Notes under the pieces: generated by a model
Told to the model about the DNA's origin: nothing
The model's database searches: none
Seen by the model: only the letters and a program-made list of their open reading frames with translations
Assembly: GCA_016927185.1 (NCBI GenBank)
Contig: JAFGND010000101.1
Span: 1 to 43,075 of the forward strand
DNA length: 43,075 nt
Reading direction: 5' to 3'
From: Candidatus Coatesiibacteriota bacterium
GTDB lineage: Bacteria > JAFGND01
Program-made: the position numbers and the translations under genes
Shown here: positions 1 to 8,358 of the stretch, in pieces
Layout of the letters: each line of letters starts with the position of its first letter
How positions within the stretch are numbered: the first letter of the stretch is position 1

Positions 1-797
1 AGATACAGTCCAGGATTATATGCATACAATGTATCTGAAGCAACACTATATATTACTCCATTCCTGTCTATTGAAGGTGGAGTTGGATAAGGAGAACATC
101 CATATCTGAAGGCATTAGGGGGATAGAAAACTGTTAATTTATCATTATTATATTTAGCATAGTAATAACCATTTTCTATTCCTATTGCCATTGTTCTATA
201 GTTGTTTTCTCCGAGATTGTAACTCCATGTACGTGCTCCATTATCTTTATTTATAGCATATAAAATACCATTATCAGAATAGCTACCTGTCATTACATAT
301 ATATTAGAGCCTCCTGGGATAAAAATAATTGAATAGCAAGGAGTATCTAATCCACGCTCCCAAAGAATAATCCTTTCCTTTGGATCAAAGCATATGAGAC
401 CATTTCCTGTTTCAAAATACAATAATCCCTTCTCGTCTATGCACATTTCTTGCTGCTCATATTCACCAGTAAATTCCTCTCTCCACAGAAGCTGTGCATT
501 CTTGACTGCTACAAGATAGTTAGAACTGCTAGTTGTATGAGCATATAATGTACTGTCTTCTGATATTACTCCTGCTGAGGAAGGCCAGTTATACTCTATT
601 TTTTCAGAATCAATCTTCCTTTCAGAAGATTTATTAAATGACGGAGGAATAATATCAATTTCCCCTAAGAATACTGGCTTTGTAGGTCCTTTTAACGGAG
701 ATAATCCATCTTGCCTATAGTTTCCTCTGAAATTATCCCAATAATTTTCTCCCCAGACCAGAGAAAATCCCACCAAAATCATTATAAAGATACGCAT
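1..797 (-). CDS. Beta-propeller (PQQ-like repeat) exported protein, 3' part outside window
   Basis: This reading frame runs off the left edge, so only the first 265 residues are visible. The start ATG at 797-795 is preceded by AGGAG about 8 nt upstream. The protein begins with a short signal peptide (MRIFIMILVGFSLVWG). Further on come propeller-type strands such as GILYAINKDNGARTWSYN and GVIYSVASDTLYAYNPG, which match the 'G.lYAin...G...W.y' pattern of PQQ/quinoprotein-like blades. It is therefore a diverged relative of the four propeller genes at 24-32 kb, but its blades are less regular. A T9SS sorting tail cannot be checked because the C-terminus is missing. The role is unknown; it is probably secreted or displayed on the surface. 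Confidence 0.7.
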   Translation of the reverse strand, partial: MRIFIMILVGFSLVWGENYWDNFRGNYRQDGLSPLKGPTKPVFLGEIDIIPPSFNKSSERKIDSEKIEYNWPSSAGVISEDSTLYAHTTSSSNYLVAVKNAQLLWREEFTGEYEQQEMCIDEKGLLYFETGNGLICFDPKERIILWERGLDTPCYSIIFIPGGSNIYVMTGSYSDNGILYAINKDNGARTWSYNLGENNYRTMAIGIENGYYYAKYNNDKLTVFYPPNAFRYGCSPYPTPPSIDRNGVIYSVASDTLYAYNPGLY

Positions 798-947
798 TCT
801 ATGCTCCTTGAATGAATAAACATGATTTATCTATATTATATAATCAAGTTACCACTCTTCAATATTCATTAAATCCTTTATATGCATGTTTCTGTCAAGA
901 TAAAATACAAATTGAATAACAAGAATTTCCAGTTATTTATTTTTTCT

Positions 948-976
948 TTGCAAAAGAAATCACTTGCAAATAACAT
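948..976 (+). promoter_or_regulatory. Possible sigma-70-like promoter for the zinc-ribbon gene
   Basis: A TTGCAA hexamer (948-953) and a TAACAT hexamer (971-976) are separated by exactly 17 nt and lie about 40 nt before the start codon at 1018. TTGCAAA also occurs twice here (948 and 964), so one copy may be a binding site rather than a -35 box. This is sequence resemblance only. Confidence 0.25.
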
Positions 977-1017
977 ATTCATATTACTTGAAGGTATGCA
1001 AGGAAGGATTTTGAAAC

Positions 1018-1356
1018 ATGACTGAAATAGTATCATTGAAATGTCCAAACTGCGGTGCTGATATTGACGAAGGACAACTTACATGCAATTACTGCAACTC
1101 GAAATTGAAACAGGTATCAGGAAATATATGCCCGAAATGCGGCAGTGAGATTGATGATAAAACAAACACATGTCAAGCGTGTGGGTTCAGAAAAAAGTTG
1201 GATAAAGCAACTGTAAGACTTATACTGATAATAACTGCTGTGATAGTCATTTCCTCAACAATAATTGCAATCATTCCGGTAATTGGTGTCATAATAGGTG
1301 TTGCTGCATCAATTCTTGCAGGAATACTAACAATCATTGGAACTCATGCACCATAA
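1018..1356 (+). CDS. Double zinc-ribbon membrane protein
   Basis: The 112-residue protein has two N-terminal zinc ribbons. The first uses C9/C12 and C23/C26 (CPNCG, CNYC) and the second uses C38/C41 and C52/C55 (CPKCG, CQACG). After a basic linker, residues 66-110 form a long hydrophobic region that should cross the membrane once or twice. The ribbons would face the cytoplasm. An AGGAAGG Shine-Dalgarno precedes the ATG. Family members of this layout (zinc_ribbon_2 / DUF7577-like plus membrane segment) are common and mostly uncharacterised. No enzyme motif is present, and the neighbours run in the opposite direction, so they give no functional hint. Confidence 0.75.
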   Translation: MTEIVSLKCPNCGADIDEGQLTCNYCNSKLKQVSGNICPKCGSEIDDKTNTCQACGFRKKLDKATVRLILIITAVIVISSTIIAIIPVIGVIIGVAASILAGILTIIGTHAP

Positions 1357-1547
1357 AACGAATTTAAGAAATTATGCCAGAAGATAAATAAATAAGTTCT
1401 GTAAACATAATCAGGAAACATTCTATTTCATTGTTCATTCTGTTGCTTCCACTAGTCCTGTTCTTCAGCAAGATCATAAGTGACTGTCTTATAAGATATT
1501 ACAGTGACATAAGTTTCCAGAATCTGCCTGCAAAAGTTGTCAATAAA

Positions 1548-2630
1548 TTAATCGTTTGCTATTATTCTGGAAACAGGTATTGCCTTCTTGGGCAATATCT
1601 TGAGTGAGTAGCAGTTCACGTCAAATGGTTCAAGAAGATTCTTTACAATATTCATTGAATCTGAATCTTTCAAGACAAGCTGGGCAGTGCCATCACCCTG
1701 CGATCCAACTCCTTTTCCCCCATATATATATGGTTGTATTGCTTCTGATGAAAGAATGGAGTGTAGTTTAGGGGCTGAAAGCTCCTCTTTGCAAGCTGGC
1801 ATCATTGCTTCATCAAATCGTTCTTGTGCAAATGTCATCAATCTGCCTAGCTCGGCAGAATCGCCTTCCTGCAAAGCTTCTCTTGCCTCAAGTACGATTC
1901 TTCTGTTTTCATGACCGAGATAATTCCTTACGTTCCTTCCAGTTTCGCTTTCTTTGTCATTGAAACAGAGATTAAGTGAGGAGAGGATTTTTACAGTATC
2001 TTTCCTTGCCTTCAAATCCACAATCATTATATTTATTGTCTTTTTTACAGAAAGCTGTTCAATCCTGACTTTATCTCCGTGGAATTCCATGAGTATCGGT
2101 CTATTTCCGAAAGCACATGCCTGGTCCATTCTACCGCACATTGATCCGCTTCTTCTTTCTCCTATATATGCAAGTTCCATCTCTTCCTCTATTGGAAGAC
2201 CGAGATTGTAAAGCTTATTGAAAGCTCTTACGGTAAGTATGCAGATTGCTGCTGATGATGACAGACCTTTTTTCAGGGGAAGATTCATGTCATGATTGTC
2301 TATGCATATTCCATCTACCTTGGATTTCCGTAATACTTCATATGACGTTCCTGCAACATAGCGGAAGAAGCTGTTTCCATGAGTGACTTTGTCCAGAGAT
2401 TCTAGATTAAATGGAATATCAAGTTTATCACCTGTCTTGCATGAGCTTACAAGAAGTTTGTCCTTGCACCCTGACACTTTTGCGAAAATTCCCTGCTCTG
2501 TTCCTATCACAAGTGTGTATCCAGGAAGAACTGAGGTGTCTGTTGATGCATAACCTCCAGCCCAGTCTGAATGCTCTCCAAAAAGACAAATCCTCCCTGG
2601 AATGAATAGTTCTAATTCGTTGGTATCCAA
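1548..2630 (-). CDS. GHMP-family sugar kinase, galactokinase-like
   Basis: All three GHMP motifs are present. Motif 1 (PGRICLFGEHSDWAGGY, residues 11-27) resembles galactokinase's 'GEH.DY.GG'. Motif 2, the ATP loop PLKKGLSSSAA (118-128), and motif 3 near the C-terminus (GGKGVGSQGDGTAQ) follow. D169 in CGRMDQ aligns with the catalytic Asp of galactokinase. ATP-dependent phosphorylation of a sugar at C1 or a nearby hydroxyl is therefore likely, but the substrate cannot be read from sequence. The start overlaps the 3' end of the upstream glycosyltransferase gene by 19 nt, so the two are translationally linked. With the lipoprotein upstream, this suggests a role in making or salvaging an envelope sugar. 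Length (360 residues) is normal for the family. Confidence 0.8.
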   Translation of the reverse strand: MDTNELELFIPGRICLFGEHSDWAGGYASTDTSVLPGYTLVIGTEQGIFAKVSGCKDKLLVSSCKTGDKLDIPFNLESLDKVTHGNSFFRYVAGTSYEVLRKSKVDGICIDNHDMNLPLKKGLSSSAAICILTVRAFNKLYNLGLPIEEEMELAYIGERRSGSMCGRMDQACAFGNRPILMEFHGDKVRIEQLSVKKTINIMIVDLKARKDTVKILSSLNLCFNDKESETGRNVRNYLGHENRRIVLEAREALQEGDSAELGRLMTFAQERFDEAMMPACKEELSAPKLHSILSSEAIQPYIYGGKGVGSQGDGTAQLVLKDSDSMNIVKNLLEPFDVNCYSLKILPKKAIPVSRIIAND

Positions 2631-4117
2631 ATCTCTACATCCTCGCTTTCCAGTCCCGAAGCAGGAAATTGCTTATCAAGTGTGTAATTCTCTCGCAGTT
2701 TCTTCCAGATAAGCTTCCTTGCTTCAAGGGGTGAACCTGCACATTCCGGGAATGAAATATCGAAAGTTATTGGTGTTATTACAATTACTGGAATATCCTT
2801 TTTCCCAACAAGTTCCATGAAATCCTCATAATGAATGAGATTCAATTTCCTGCATCTCTGCCTGTCAATAGTGAATACAAGTCCCCCACTTTCAGAAGAC
2901 TTGTAGATATTTCTCTTTGCAGCTATTGTTATTGCAGGATTGAAAGAGAATATACTGTCATCTGGTCTGGTTATGCTTTTGACATAATCTGCAACAGTTA
3001 TCACTTTCTGAAGCGGAAATTCGGATTTGGACGAAATATTGTCTCTTCCAGTAATAATAGCACCTGATATGAATAAAATTGCAATAAAAGAGATTATCTT
3101 GTATCTCCAGATATCAGTTGGCATTTTATTCACAGCATAATATAAGACACCTGTAAGCCATAGTGCAAGCAATGGAAATGTCGGGGTTAGATATTCATAT
3201 ACATAAGGAACCTTGGCAGGAATATGAATAAACAAGTGCATCAGGTAAGCAAGTGCAAGGAATCTCAAGTATGCAAGCTTTGGTTCTATAAGTGGTCTCC
3301 ACAATATATATGAAAGTGCAATTATCAAAGCAGGACCGTAATATCTCATGAGAAGTATCAGGAAATCAAACTTGAACATGAGCTGATTCTTGAATGGCAA
3401 TTCTCTTGACAGGTGAAAACTTATGAGGTAAAAAAGAGTATTATCGAAGGAAACCAGAAAGAAAGGCAGATAAAGCAGAACAAGGAACAAAAAGCTTGGA
3501 AGGAATGAATAAATTAACCACTTTACAGGTTTCATCCTCCTGAATGAATACAACCAGAAAACAATCAGTATTATTACTGTTGATATTCTTGTAGCTGCAG
3601 CAATACTGAAAAAAATTCCAGCAAATGCAATAATCCAGTTTTTTTCATGTGATCTGAGAAGCAGTATTGAACCTAGAGTTATGAAAAAAGCTGTTATCAG
3701 ATAGAGCTTGTTTACTGTAAGGCTGTAGAAATTAAAGGGATTTGACAGATAAATGACAAGGAATGTAATCAATCCTGTCCACCTGAAAAGATAGAAGACA
3801 CTGAGCGAGATGAATAGCAGAAGTATGAAATGAAGAAATACATTCATATGCCTGAACATGGAAATCCTGAATCCAAAACTTTTGCCAATAAGTGAATACA
3901 GTATTGGATAAACAGGTCCCTGGGTGAATGCAAAATCCCTGTAAGGTATAAGGCTTTTTCCGCTTTGATACGCTGACATGAGATAGTTTCCTTCATCAGG
4001 ATGTGATTTTCCAAGAACAGAAAACAGCATTCCCCATATAATAAAGGTTAATACTGCTATTATAATGAAGCTTGGTTTCAGTGCAGCAATTATGGAAGCT
4101 TTTTCAGTAAGCATCAA
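2612..4117 (-). CDS. PMT/ArnT-like integral membrane glycosyltransferase (GT-C)
   Basis: This 501-residue protein has about ten hydrophobic segments. Its first periplasmic loop carries the acidic pair D41-E42 (SHPDEGNYL) expected of polyprenyl-phosphate-sugar-dependent GT-C enzymes (PMT_2/GT39/ArnT group). The C-terminal ~120 residues are hydrophilic and probably periplasmic. It should transfer a sugar from a lipid-phosphate donor to lipid or protein outside the inner membrane; the acceptor is unknown. The gene abuts the lipoprotein gene upstream (no gap: 4117/4118) and overlaps the sugar kinase downstream. I infer that the three work on one envelope product. Alternatively the family label could be DUF2029-type mannosyltransferase. 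Confidence 0.75.
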   Translation of the reverse strand: MMLTEKASIIAALKPSFIIIAVLTFIIWGMLFSVLGKSHPDEGNYLMSAYQSGKSLIPYRDFAFTQGPVYPILYSLIGKSFGFRISMFRHMNVFLHFILLLFISLSVFYLFRWTGLITFLVIYLSNPFNFYSLTVNKLYLITAFFITLGSILLLRSHEKNWIIAFAGIFFSIAAATRISTVIILIVFWLYSFRRMKPVKWLIYSFLPSFLFLVLLYLPFFLVSFDNTLFYLISFHLSRELPFKNQLMFKFDFLILLMRYYGPALIIALSYILWRPLIEPKLAYLRFLALAYLMHLFIHIPAKVPYVYEYLTPTFPLLALWLTGVLYYAVNKMPTDIWRYKIISFIAILFISGAIITGRDNISSKSEFPLQKVITVADYVKSITRPDDSIFSFNPAITIAAKRNIYKSSESGGLVFTIDRQRCRKLNLIHYEDFMELVGKKDIPVIVITPITFDISFPECAGSPLEARKLIWKKLRENYTLDKQFPASGLESEDVEIWIPTN

Positions 4118-5119
4118 CTATTTCTTTAATGCGTAAATCACGCGTCTTGTTTTCAGGTTATCATTTTTTTTCCAAGCCGCTCTAGTAGAGTTCATATCAT
4201 AAATGAATATATCATTCAAATGGAGCTCCCTGCATGCCCTGTCTTCAGTAACTGTCTGAAATCCAAGCCTTGTTATTGAATCAGGTCTGTCAAGGAAGGA
4301 AACCTGATTCTCTACCACCTTTCCGTCAATCTGTATATCATAGGTCTTTGACAGGCAGTCCAAATCAAGTCTCAGTGTATACCAGGTATCAGGTTTCAAA
4401 TCATAAATTTTCCTTGGAGCAACTCCATCCTGTACAAGCAATGCATTTTCCTCTATGAACAAAGATGGACCGAAGTTATCCCATCTGTCACCATTTCCAA
4501 GCCTTATCTGCATGTCCGCTTCTTCATAATAGAATGATATGAAAACCATTAGATAAACCTGTGAATCAAAAGGTACATCAGCTTTCACATAACTATCCCT
4601 GGCTCCATCTGAGCTAAAGCAGCAAGTATTTCCCTTTGTATCCTTGAATCTGTCAGATATCTTTATATCTGCTTCACCTGACTTTGTTGTTTCCCATGGA
4701 TCAGAAGGAGAGACATTTGTAGCATATGTATCGAAATCATCCTTGAAAACCAGTGCAGGTATCTTTATCTCAATAGTATCTGAAGTCCCGGAGTTACCAG
4801 CTTTATCGAAAGCTTTTGCAAAAATATAATGACTTCCATACATGTTGCTTATATCCCATTCATAAGTATAGGGTGAGGAAGTTGATGTAAAGAGTAGTTT
4901 GTAATCACCATAAATATCAACATTCTTCACGCCAATGTTATCTGATGCATTTGCAGTGATTGTGACTTTTTCCCATACGATATCCATATTGGAGGGTTCT
5001 GCAACAGAGCATTTTGGTCTTTCGGTATCAGTGCTTCCCTCTGATGGATCAACGGAATCGCATGAAAGATATATAGATAGAGAAACGGCAAGCATGATAA
5101 ATAAAATATAGATTTTCAT
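4118..5119 (-). CDS. Lipoprotein with Ig-like domain and jelly-roll-like C-terminal domain
   Basis: An N-terminal hydrophobic stretch ends in a lipobox-like LSC with C20 as the lipidation site (residue -3 is Tyr, so the box is relaxed). Residues ~35-120 match bacterial Ig-like domains ('P.....W..VTI.A.ASDNIGV..V..Y.......SPY.Y.WD', then 'AKAFDKAGNSG'). From about residue 122, 'FKDDFDTY' starts a beta-rich domain with strands like 'DTWYTLRLDLD' and 'DIQIDGKVV', typical of LamG/DUF1080-type concanavalin folds that bind carbohydrate. It is probably a cell-surface or periplasmic glycan-binding lipoprotein. It lies 12 nt after the DUF721 gene and directly before the glycosyltransferase. Confidence 0.65.
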   Translation of the reverse strand: MKIYILFIMLAVSLSIYLSCDSVDPSEGSTDTERPKCSVAEPSNMDIVWEKVTITANASDNIGVKNVDIYGDYKLLFTSTSSPYTYEWDISNMYGSHYIFAKAFDKAGNSGTSDTIEIKIPALVFKDDFDTYATNVSPSDPWETTKSGEADIKISDRFKDTKGNTCCFSSDGARDSYVKADVPFDSQVYLMVFISFYYEEADMQIRLGNGDRWDNFGPSLFIEENALLVQDGVAPRKIYDLKPDTWYTLRLDLDCLSKTYDIQIDGKVVENQVSFLDRPDSITRLGFQTVTEDRACRELHLNDIFIYDMNSTRAAWKKNDNLKTRRVIYALKK

Positions 5120-5131
5120 TGTTGCTCCTTG

Positions 5132-5398
5132 TTAACCATTTTTACATCTTGTTCTTATTGATTTCACTTGAACAGAAAGACATCTGCGAATTTCTTCTGT
5201 TTTCTGGCAAACCAATTGTGCAATATAAGAGTTTGGTACTTCAATATATAAAATCCTGTTTTTAATGAATAAAGCTTTTGTATCAGTCAATCCAAGCTCC
5301 AGAAGCTTTTTATTAGCCTCTTCCAGTATTTTTTCCTGAGCAGCAAGTGGATCAGGAAGGAGTTCCTTAAGCTCGTTAATCGATTTTACTGACTTCAC
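5132..5398 (-). CDS. DUF721 / DciA-like protein
   Basis: The protein has 88 residues. The pattern 'LYIEVPNSYIAQLVCQKTEEI' followed by 'VKSIRTR' matches the core of the DUF721 family ('l.v.v.ssawaqeL......il..ln'). Family members include DciA, the helicase loader that replaced DnaC in most bacteria. The usual genomic setting, dnaN-recF-DUF721, is kept exactly. The gene overlaps recF by 23 nt, so translation is coupled. No N-terminal extension is visible, so it is essentially the core domain alone. The DciA role is inferred from family and context. Confidence 0.7.
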   Translation of the reverse strand: MKSVKSINELKELLPDPLAAQEKILEEANKKLLELGLTDTKALFIKNRILYIEVPNSYIAQLVCQKTEEIRRCLSVQVKSIRTRCKNG

Positions 5399-6452
5399 CT
5401 TTGTCCACCTTGAATAACGGATAGATCTTTAATTGCGGTATAAGATTGGCGCTGCAAAAAAAGCATTGATATCTATCCCTGACAATTTCAATCAACAGGT
5501 TCTGCCTGTCATAATCCAACTCTGCAAATATTTCGTCAAGCAAAAGTATCGGTTTTCTGTCCTGAATTGATGCAAAAGCAATCTTGAGTGAAGTAACAAC
5601 ACATCTGATCTGTCCCTGGGATCCATAAATGCTCAAGGGCTTTTTCCCTATGAGGAATTCATAGTCGTCTCTGTGAGGACCATACTGGGTGAATCCCTGG
5701 TTAAGGTCATATTCAAACGACTTTTTCAAAGATTCAGCATAAGCTTCTCTTATATTTTCCATGTTACAAAGTTCTGACTGTAATCCTATCTTATGTCTTA
5801 TTTCAATATCAAGATCTTCCGAAAGAAGAGAAGCAGCTAATTCAGTAAGAGGTTTTCTCAAATCCTCAATAAGAGACATTCTTGTTTCCCATATAGGGAC
5901 TGCAAGATCCACTAGCATCTCAGATTGAACATCTTCCAGATTTCTGTCTATTGACTTTCTTTTCAGATAGGCATTTCTTTCCTTCAGAACAGACTGATAT
6001 TTTATAAGGTTTTCGATGTATTCCTTATTGCTGGACAGGAATATATCGAATTGCTGTCTTCTTTTTTCAGGAGATCCTGTCAGCAAATTAACATCATTAG
6101 GTCCCAGAAATATAACTTTCAAGACAGAAACTATTTCAGTGATTTTGGAGACAAATACTTCATCAAGTTTAATATTCCTTTCGAAATGCCTGTCTATGCC
6201 TATTTCTATCTGCCTGTTATCCCCGAAATCTCCTTGAATCCTTATGAAAAAAGCCTCACATCTATCCTTTATTAGATTTCTTATCTGTCTTTCCCGGAAA
6301 GATCTGAAAATTGATGCGAAATAAATGGATTCAAGGATGTTGGTTTTACCTGCTCCATTATCCCCTACAAAGAATGCACCCTGCCTGCTTGTTTCAAGGG
6401 AGAGTTGTTCAAAATTCCTGAAATCTTTTAAAAAAATGTGTTCTATATGCAT
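5376..6452 (-). CDS. recF: DNA replication/repair protein RecF
   Basis: RecF is an SMC-like ATPase that binds gapped DNA and, with RecO and RecR, loads RecA. Visible hallmarks are the N-terminal 'KDFRNF', Walker A GDNGAGKT (residues 30-37), 'GPNDVNLLTGSPEKRR', GPHRDD, the ABC-type signature GSQGQIR, and Walker B PILLLDEIFAELD. The catalytic pair is D-E rather than the D-D common in RecF, a minor variation. Length 358 is typical. The gene lies 52 nt after dnaN and overlaps DUF721. recO is also in this window (11662), so the RecFOR gap-repair route is represented. Confidence 0.95.
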   Translation of the reverse strand: MHIEHIFLKDFRNFEQLSLETSRQGAFFVGDNGAGKTNILESIYFASIFRSFRERQIRNLIKDRCEAFFIRIQGDFGDNRQIEIGIDRHFERNIKLDEVFVSKITEIVSVLKVIFLGPNDVNLLTGSPEKRRQQFDIFLSSNKEYIENLIKYQSVLKERNAYLKRKSIDRNLEDVQSEMLVDLAVPIWETRMSLIEDLRKPLTELAASLLSEDLDIEIRHKIGLQSELCNMENIREAYAESLKKSFEYDLNQGFTQYGPHRDDYEFLIGKKPLSIYGSQGQIRCVVTSLKIAFASIQDRKPILLLDEIFAELDYDRQNLLIEIVRDRYQCFFCSANLIPQLKIYPLFKVDKGEVSKID

Positions 6453-6504
6453 CTGATCAATCAGGATAAAGTGAGCAGAAATTCAACCTGTTTAGCCCGA
6501 ATAA

Positions 6505-7614
6505 CTAACTAGGGAGTTTCAAGGGCATAAGAAGGAAGTAGTATTTCAAATCCTTTTCTTCCTCCATGGGTCTTATGATAGAGGCTTTCAAAGGACCTCC
6601 CATTTCCCACTTGATTTCTTCATTGTCTAGCTTTGGTAACAGGCTGATAAGGAAACTTGAGTTAAAGCCAATTTTAAGATTTTCTCCAGTATAGTTTATA
6701 GGTATCCTGTCGTCTCCAGTTCCCGTTTCCTCGCTTGTAACGAATAATTTCAGCTCATTCTGGTTGAATTCCAGAGTCATCTGGCTGCTTCCTATGCTGC
6801 TTAATACATTCATTCTTTTTGTAGCACCAAGCAAGGCATCCCTGTTCATTTTTGCAATATTGGTATTGTCATTTGGAATTACTCTCTCGTATTCCGGATA
6901 GGGATGATCATGCAACAAGGAAAACAGCTGAACATTATCATATTTAAACATCAAATACCTGTCATTGAAGCCAAGAGTTATTTCCTCGGTTTCTTCTGCC
7001 TCCTTGATAAGTATTGTAAGCACCTTTGGAAGTATTACTATCTTTGTGGGATCCTGCAGAAGATTGTATGTTCCTGAAAGACTTGTAAATGCAAATCTCC
7101 TGCTGTCAGTTGAAACTACGCGAAGTTCCTTGCCATGAATATCGAAAAGCACTCCATTGATTTCAGGTCTGCTTTCATTCTTGGATACGCAGAATACAGT
7201 CTTATCAAGCATCTTTATAAGTGTCTTTGAGGGAAGTCCTATTTCTACTGAAGGATTGAAAGCAGGCAGGCGAAGGAATTCTTCACTACTCAAGCCATTC
7301 AGAAGGAAATGGGAACTTTCGCAATTGATTTCAAGCTGCTCTTCATTTGCAGACAATTCCACTGTTGCAGTTGGAAGTTCCTTCACTATTTCAAGCAAAC
7401 GCTTTGTGTTAACTGCAAGCCTTCCTTCTTCCATTACAATTACTTCCTGTTCCACCCTCATGGTTACCTGCAAATCAGTGGCAGTAAGATTCAGCATGTT
7501 ATCCACAGTTTCAAGCAAGACGTATAAAGTATCGTCAACAGCGGTTCTGGTTGAGACAGCAGCTACCTTGTTCAGGGCTTTTACCAAAGCGATTTTGTTT
7601 GTTGTGAATTTCAT
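6505..7614 (-). CDS. dnaN: DNA polymerase III beta subunit (sliding clamp)
   Basis: The 369-residue protein has the three-domain clamp layout. It opens with 'MKFTTNKIALVKALNKVAAVS', has 'LNLTATDLQVTM' in domain 1, 'PEINGVLFDIHGKELRVVSTDSRRFAF' in domain 2, and ends with the conserved 'YYFLLMPLKLP' segment that helps form the peptide-binding pocket. The clamp is a ring dimer that tethers Pol III and repair enzymes to DNA. The ATG is preceded by AAGGAAGG. It is the first gene of the leftward operon. dnaA is not beside it; the divergent neighbour is mntP. Confidence 0.95.
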   Translation of the reverse strand: MKFTTNKIALVKALNKVAAVSTRTAVDDTLYVLLETVDNMLNLTATDLQVTMRVEQEVIVMEEGRLAVNTKRLLEIVKELPTATVELSANEEQLEINCESSHFLLNGLSSEEFLRLPAFNPSVEIGLPSKTLIKMLDKTVFCVSKNESRPEINGVLFDIHGKELRVVSTDSRRFAFTSLSGTYNLLQDPTKIVILPKVLTILIKEAEETEEITLGFNDRYLMFKYDNVQLFSLLHDHPYPEYERVIPNDNTNIAKMNRDALLGATKRMNVLSSIGSSQMTLEFNQNELKLFVTSEETGTGDDRIPINYTGENLKIGFNSSFLISLLPKLDNEEIKWEMGGPLKASIIRPMEEEKDLKYYFLLMPLKLPS

Positions 7615-7690
7615 AAATTCCTTCCTTATGTCATTTAAAAAAATTCAACTTTTTCATGTCCTTACTTCTGGTATATGATTTTCTTGGCAA

Positions 7691-7710
7691 GTTATTTTTA
7701 AATAAATAAC
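7691..7710. promoter_or_regulatory. Palindrome in the dnaN/mntP divergent intergenic region
   Basis: Perfect 7-bp arms GTTATTT and AAATAAC flank a 6-nt AT spacer. The site lies ~80 nt before both dnaN (leftward) and mntP (rightward), inside a very AT-rich stretch. It could be an operator for either gene or an opening element. I see no match to an MntR box, a DnaA box or a terminator. Confidence 0.3.
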
Positions 7711-7789
7711 GTTCATTTAATGTAAATAATGATTTCATGCATTTTTTAATTAGTTCCTTGACGAAAAAAGAAAATCATGGAGTTCAGTT

Positions 7790-8356
7790 TTGATAATGGA
7801 TATAGTTTCTATAATACTTCTTGGCATTGCTCTTTCAATGGATTGTTTCTCTGTAAGCATAGCAACAGGTATTATTTTCCAGAACATGAAAATAATATCC
7901 AAGACAAGAATAGTTGTCAGTTTTGCTATTGCACATTCACTGATGACTGTCATTGGATATAATGCAGGCAGATCCATAGTCGAAAGCATTTCTGGAATTT
8001 ACCACTGGATTGCATTCCTGCTTCTTTTTGCAATTGGTTCCAAGATGATATATGAAGCATGGAAGAACAAGATAGAAGAAATACCTGATCCATCAAGCGG
8101 CTGGCTATTGCTAGCGTTGACAATTGCAACCAGCATTGATAATCTTGCGGCAGGCTTCAACCTTGCAATATCCAAAGTGGATATAATTGTTCCCAGCATA
8201 TTGTTTGGTCTCATTGTAGGTATCATCTCTATAATTGGACTTATGTTTGGACAGAGGCTGGGTAAGCAATTCGGGAGGAAAATGCTTATTCTTGGGGGCT
8301 TGATTCTTATGGGATTAGGCTTGAGAATTCTCATATCACATTTCATGAAAGGTTGA
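7790..8356 (+). CDS. mntP: Manganese efflux pump MntP
   Basis: The 188-residue protein has six predicted membrane helices in two homologous halves. The family signatures are the intramembrane acidic motifs 'GIALSMDCFSVSIATG' and 'ATSIDNLAAGFNLA', whose Asp residues line the Mn2+ path in MntP (DUF204/YebN). It exports excess Mn2+. The start is TTG at 7790, chosen because GGAG lies 7 nt upstream; the alternative ATG at 7796 would be 13 nt from it. The NUDIX gene follows almost without a gap. No Mn riboswitch fits in the short leader. Confidence 0.9.
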   Translation: MIMDIVSIILLGIALSMDCFSVSIATGIIFQNMKIISKTRIVVSFAIAHSLMTVIGYNAGRSIVESISGIYHWIAFLLLFAIGSKMIYEAWKNKIEEIPDPSSGWLLLALTIATSIDNLAAGFNLAISKVDIIVPSILFGLIVGIISIIGLMFGQRLGKQFGRKMLILGGLILMGLGLRILISHFMKG

Positions 8357-8358
8357 TT

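Noticed and set aside
1430-1607. Possible small hydrophobic reading frame downstream of the zinc-ribbon gene
   Set aside because: No ATG or Shine-Dalgarno, and the frame runs into the antisense 3' end of the sugar kinase. The gap otherwise shows no clear terminator.
3126-3134. TTATTCACA, a match to a DnaA box
   Set aside because: A single copy inside the glycosyltransferase gene with no cluster; expected by chance in AT-rich DNA.
7157-7678. 173-residue open frame on the + strand opposite dnaN
   Set aside because: It is antisense to a well-supported dnaN, has a Ser/Val-biased composition typical of shadow frames, and no Shine-Dalgarno.
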